A stretch of 13,215 nt of DNA from Bacteroidales bacterium UBA6346 (GTDB taxonomy: Bacteria > Bacteroidota > Bacteroidia > Bacteroidales > UBA932), in the NCBI GenBank assembly GCA_002438905.1, contig DJSA01000107.1:25720-38934 (forward strand), in the 5' to 3' direction. The notes beneath the pieces were generated by a model. That model did no database searches. It worked only from the letters and a program-made list of their open reading frames with translations, and had not been told where the DNA came from. Each line of letters begins with the position of its first letter. Position 1 is the stretch's first letter. Position numbers and translations under genes: made by a program. This document shows, piece after piece, positions 12,808 to 13,215 of this stretch.

Positions 12808-13215
12808 TTAGAATCTGAAGTGGGCAAATGCCTTGTTGGCCTCTGCCATTCTGTGCATATCTTCTTTTCTCTTGAATGCCGCACCCTCGCAGTTGTACGC
12901 TGCGATGATTTCGGCACAAAGTTTTTCGGCCATGGAGTGGCCTGAGCGCTTGCGGGCGAAGACTATCATATTCTTCATAGAAAGTGAAATCTTCCTTTCA
13001 GGACGCACCTCCATCGGCACCTGGAAGTTAGCTCCACCGATACGACGTGACTTCACCTCAACCTGAGGGGTCACATTTTCGAGAGCTTTCCTCCAAATAT
13101 CGAGAGGAGCCTTGTCAGAATCTTTCATCTTCTCGCCTACCATATCAATGGCATCGTAAAAAATTGAATACGCGATACTCTTCTTCCCCTGCAACATAAG
13201 ATTGTTCACGAAACC
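12808..13215 (-). CDS. rpsG: 30S ribosomal protein S7, C-terminal 135 residues
   Basis: The frame enters from the window edge as GFVNNLMLQGKKSIAYSIFY and runs to HFRF-stop, matching S7 from about residue 24 of roughly 158. Recognisable parts are VEVKSRRIGGANFQVPMEV, RPERKISL, MAEKLCAEI and the C-terminal EDMHRMAEANKAFAHFRF. S7 nucleates assembly of the 30S head and binds near the E site. The start codon lies outside the window; the internal GTG at 13209 is a Val codon, not a start. rpsL would be expected further upstream. Confidence 0.97.
   Translation of the reverse strand, partial: GFVNNLMLQGKKSIAYSIFYDAIDMVGEKMKDSDKAPLDIWRKALENVTPQVEVKSRRIGGANFQVPMEVRPERKISLSMKNMIVFARKRSGHSMAEKLCAEIIAAYNCEGAAFKRKEDMHRMAEANKAFAHFRF

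Overview
The window looks like a chromosomal segment of a Bacteroidota species, most likely order Bacteroidales. The reasons are: several promoters of the Bacteroidota type (TTG, about 19-20 nt, TAnnTTTG), few strong Shine-Dalgarno sequences, a DUF5106-type thioredoxin-fold lipoprotein, a fimbrillin-like lipoprotein preceded by a small-protein gene, and the rpsG-fusA-rpsJ order. A Rikenellaceae/Alistipes-like host is a guess from general protein character and was not tested.

Positions 1-5540 (minus strand) hold a compact four-gene housekeeping operon read from a promoter at 5511-5540: a DUF5106/thioredoxin-fold lipoprotein, aldose 1-epimerase (galM), thymidylate synthase (thyA) and a secreted GH3 beta-glucosidase lipoprotein (bglX-like). 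All gaps are below 75 bp.

Positions 5541-7850 form a toxin-antitoxin (TA) island. A plus-strand higBA-type pair (toxin first) is preceded by a 28-bp perfect palindrome overlapping its promoter. It converges on a minus-strand pair made of a RelB/DinJ-like antitoxin and a PIN-domain toxin. West of higBA lies a second, broken copy of the antitoxin and its upstream region. It has a nonsense codon, a deletion of about 125 bp between two 10-bp direct repeats, and no toxin body. Two copies of a short hairpin repeat in inverted orientation, and two copies of a diverged 21-nt palindrome, also lie in or beside the island. Together they suggest repeated insertion, duplication and decay.

Positions 7850-9990 hold a fimbrillin-like lipoprotein gene with terminator-like hairpins downstream. 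Upstream lies a 52-codon small-protein gene that is absent from simple long-ORF calls. Both are probably transcribed from a promoter near 9838-9868 through a leader of about 300 nt that contains hairpins and a run of nine G (minus strand).

Positions 9989-13215 hold a CAU-anticodon tRNA with an atypical T-loop and D-arm, then (all minus strand) rpsJ, fusA and the 3' part of rpsG, i.e. the str operon. rpsJ is followed by a hairpin and the tRNA rather than by rplC.
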